Shown one piece after another: positions 47,812 through 48,598 of a stretch of DNA of 48,598 bases. Both the position numbers and the translations under genes were made by a program. The stretch lies in contig JBBSBK010000016.1 in NCBI GenBank assembly GCA_038251315.1, positions 1 through 48,598 on the forward strand, read 5' to 3'. The notes beneath the pieces are model-generated. The model was not told the DNA's origin, made no database searches, and was given only the letters and a program-made list of their open reading frames with translations. Position 1 is the first letter of the stretch, and every line of letters begins with the position of its first letter. Source of the DNA: JBBKXP01 sp038251315 (lineage in GTDB: Bacteria > Pseudomonadota > Alphaproteobacteria > Rhodobacterales > Rhodobacteraceae).

Positions 47812-48524
47812 GCGGCAAGGTCCAGATTTGCAAGGGGTGAGACGTTGTTCCATGATCCCATGTCGGATCGGATTGTAAAGCGGGCGAACAGTTCGTCGCT
47901 GAACCATTTCCCGTCGCGGGCGGCGCGGATCGCCGCGCCATGCGGCCCTTGGCGGGCGAAATGCGCCATCGCGGCGGCGTTGGGCCAGATCGAGAATGTG
48001 ACCTGATGCAGCCACGGCACTTCGCCGATGCCGATCTTGAAGGCCACGTTGGGGTCGGTGCCGATGACGGCGGAAATGTCAGGGACACGGGCCCAGAACC
48101 GCAACATCGTCGCGGGCCGAATCGTGGCGCGGGTCAGGGCAGCGACGGGGCCCTCGGGTGCGTTATCAGCCCCCTGAAATGGCGTCTGCCCGGACCATGT
48201 GCCGCGCACGCTGGCGGTGGACAGAAACACGCTCCACGCCTCGGCCGCATGGGCGTGATAGCGGGCATGGACGCCTTGCACCATGCGGGCGCGGGCGGTC
48301 GCATGGTCGGGCCATGTGGCAAGGATTGCATAGACGGCGGTGTTGGGAATCGGCGTGAACCCCTCGCCGCTGCCCGACCCGCAGAGTTTCCAGAACCCGA
48401 TATCGGGCGTGCGCTTCATCGCCCGCCGCGCAACGCCCATCATGGCAAAGGCCCAAGCACGGTTGGCCACCCCGGCAAAGCGGTAGAACGACAGGCTGAC
48501 GGTCTGGGAATCGGGATCGGACAA
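47808..48524 (-). CDS. crtA: Spheroidene monooxygenase
   Basis: The 238-residue product matches CrtA, which adds the 2-keto group to spheroidene to give spheroidenone under oxic conditions. The conserved N-terminus VSLSFYRFAGVANRAWAFAMMG and the C-terminal IGIGEVPWLHQVTFSIWPNAAAMAHFA and WFSDELFARF segments are characteristic. No ATG or GTG is available before the conserved start, so the TTG at 48524 is used. It heads the crtA-bchIDO transcription unit, and its promoter region holds a TGT-N12-ACA site. Presence of crtA implies the spheroidene series of carotenoids. Confidence 0.93.
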   Translation of the reverse strand: MSDPDSQTVSLSFYRFAGVANRAWAFAMMGVARRAMKRTPDIGFWKLCGSGSGEGFTPIPNTAVYAILATWPDHATARARMVQGVHARYHAHAAEAWSVFLSTASVRGTWSGQTPFQGADNAPEGPVAALTRATIRPATMLRFWARVPDISAVIGTDPNVAFKIGIGEVPWLHQVTFSIWPNAAAMAHFARQGPHGAAIRAARDGKWFSDELFARFTIRSDMGSWNNVSPLANLDLAA

Positions 48525-48541
48525 GGGGAAACTCGCGGTTG

Positions 48542-48559
48542 TGTCAACTTAGTCTGACA
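48542..48559. promoter_or_regulatory. PpsR/CrtJ binding site
   Basis: TGTCAACTTAGTCTGACA fits TGT-N12-ACA, the operator of the aerobic photosynthesis repressor PpsR/CrtJ. It lies 18 bases upstream of the crtA start. GACAG (48556-48560) and CTGTC (48567-48571) form a further inverted repeat right beside it. Repression of crtA-bchIDO in oxygen or light is the expected function, from established work on other purple bacteria. Confidence 0.75.
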
Positions 48560-48587
48560 GAATGAACTGTCTTTGAAAAGGCTTTGG

Positions 48588-48598
48588 ATGGCGCAAAC
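48588..48598 (+). CDS. Possible start of a divergent gene (crtI expected)
   Basis: An ATG at 48588 preceded by GAAAAGG (48575-48581) opens a frame of which only MAQ is visible before the window ends. In related clusters the gene divergent from crtA is crtI (phytoene desaturase). Three codons are not enough to identify it, so the assignment rests on synteny only. Confidence 0.25.

Noticed and set aside
46294..48006. 570-codon open frame on the plus strand
   Set aside because: Antisense to bchD and bchI, with no domain signal; explained by GC-rich codon use.
1..48598. tRNA, rRNA genes, CRISPR arrays, prophage
   Set aside because: I saw no cloverleaf-like gene, no regularly spaced repeats and no phage structural genes in any intergenic stretch.

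Overview
The window looks like chromosomal DNA of a marine-type alphaproteobacterium of the Rhodobacterales (Rhodobacteraceae/Roseobacter group) with bacteriochlorophyll-based phototrophy. The grounds are high GC, Rhodobacterales-like protein sequences, genes for taurine, polyamine and methylated-amine use, and at the right edge the crtA-bchI-bchD-bchO arm of a photosynthesis gene cluster with a PpsR/CrtJ-type site (TGT-N12-ACA). The species cannot be named from sequence alone.

Layout. 0-0.4 kb: 5' end of an IS1380-type transposase running off the left edge. 0.4-4.8 kb (minus): smc, a 27-codon micro-ORF and a PLP-dependent Ser/Thr dehydratase. 5.1-6.2 kb (plus): cobalamin riboswitch, then cobalt transporter genes cbtB and cbtA. 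6.2-8.6 kb (minus): tpa (taurine-pyruvate aminotransferase), a GNAT acetyltransferase and a DUF1636-type metal-binding protein. 9.1-12.3 kb (plus): tauABC; TauC carries an unusual cadherin-like insert. 12.4-14.5 kb: an NYN-domain protein and a HisD-family dehydrogenase resembling sulfopropanediol dehydrogenase HpsN. 14.6-16.5 kb: a heavily decayed copper ATPase (copA pseudogene) followed by intact cueR. 16.5-21.8 kb: argE-type deacetylase, an omega-aminotransferase, an L-arabinonate-type dehydratase and a sugar dehydrogenase. 21.8-27.7 kb (minus): a putrescine uptake and oxidation operon in ydcSTUVW order, preceded by a secreted SnoaL-like protein and a LysR regulator (27.9-28.8 kb). 28.8-30.9 kb: large-subunit catalase.

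31.1-42.8 kb is the most interesting block. It has two divergent operons: TMADH-like flavoprotein plus MttB-family methyltransferase (minus), and CocE/NonD (S15) hydrolase, complete Dpp/Opp-type ABC importer and BetI-like TetR regulator (plus). They share a 136-bp promoter region with a dyad. I infer an uncharacterised route that imports a conjugate (ester, amide or peptide) of an N-methylated compound, hydrolyses it and demethylates it. The substrate is unknown. The TMADH homologue has lost two hallmark TMADH residues, and no corrinoid protein gene is present.

42.8-44.3 kb holds a 98-bp inverted-repeat element, a CurA-type oxidoreductase and an unexplained spacer. 44.3-48.5 kb (minus) is crtA-bchI-bchD-bchO in overlapping frames: magnesium chelatase I and D subunits, the chelatase-associated hydrolase, and spheroidene monooxygenase. 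No tRNA, rRNA or CRISPR array was seen. Coding density is high, with many ATGA/TGATG overlaps, and several genes (smc, mttB, bchD, crtA) appear to start with TTG.
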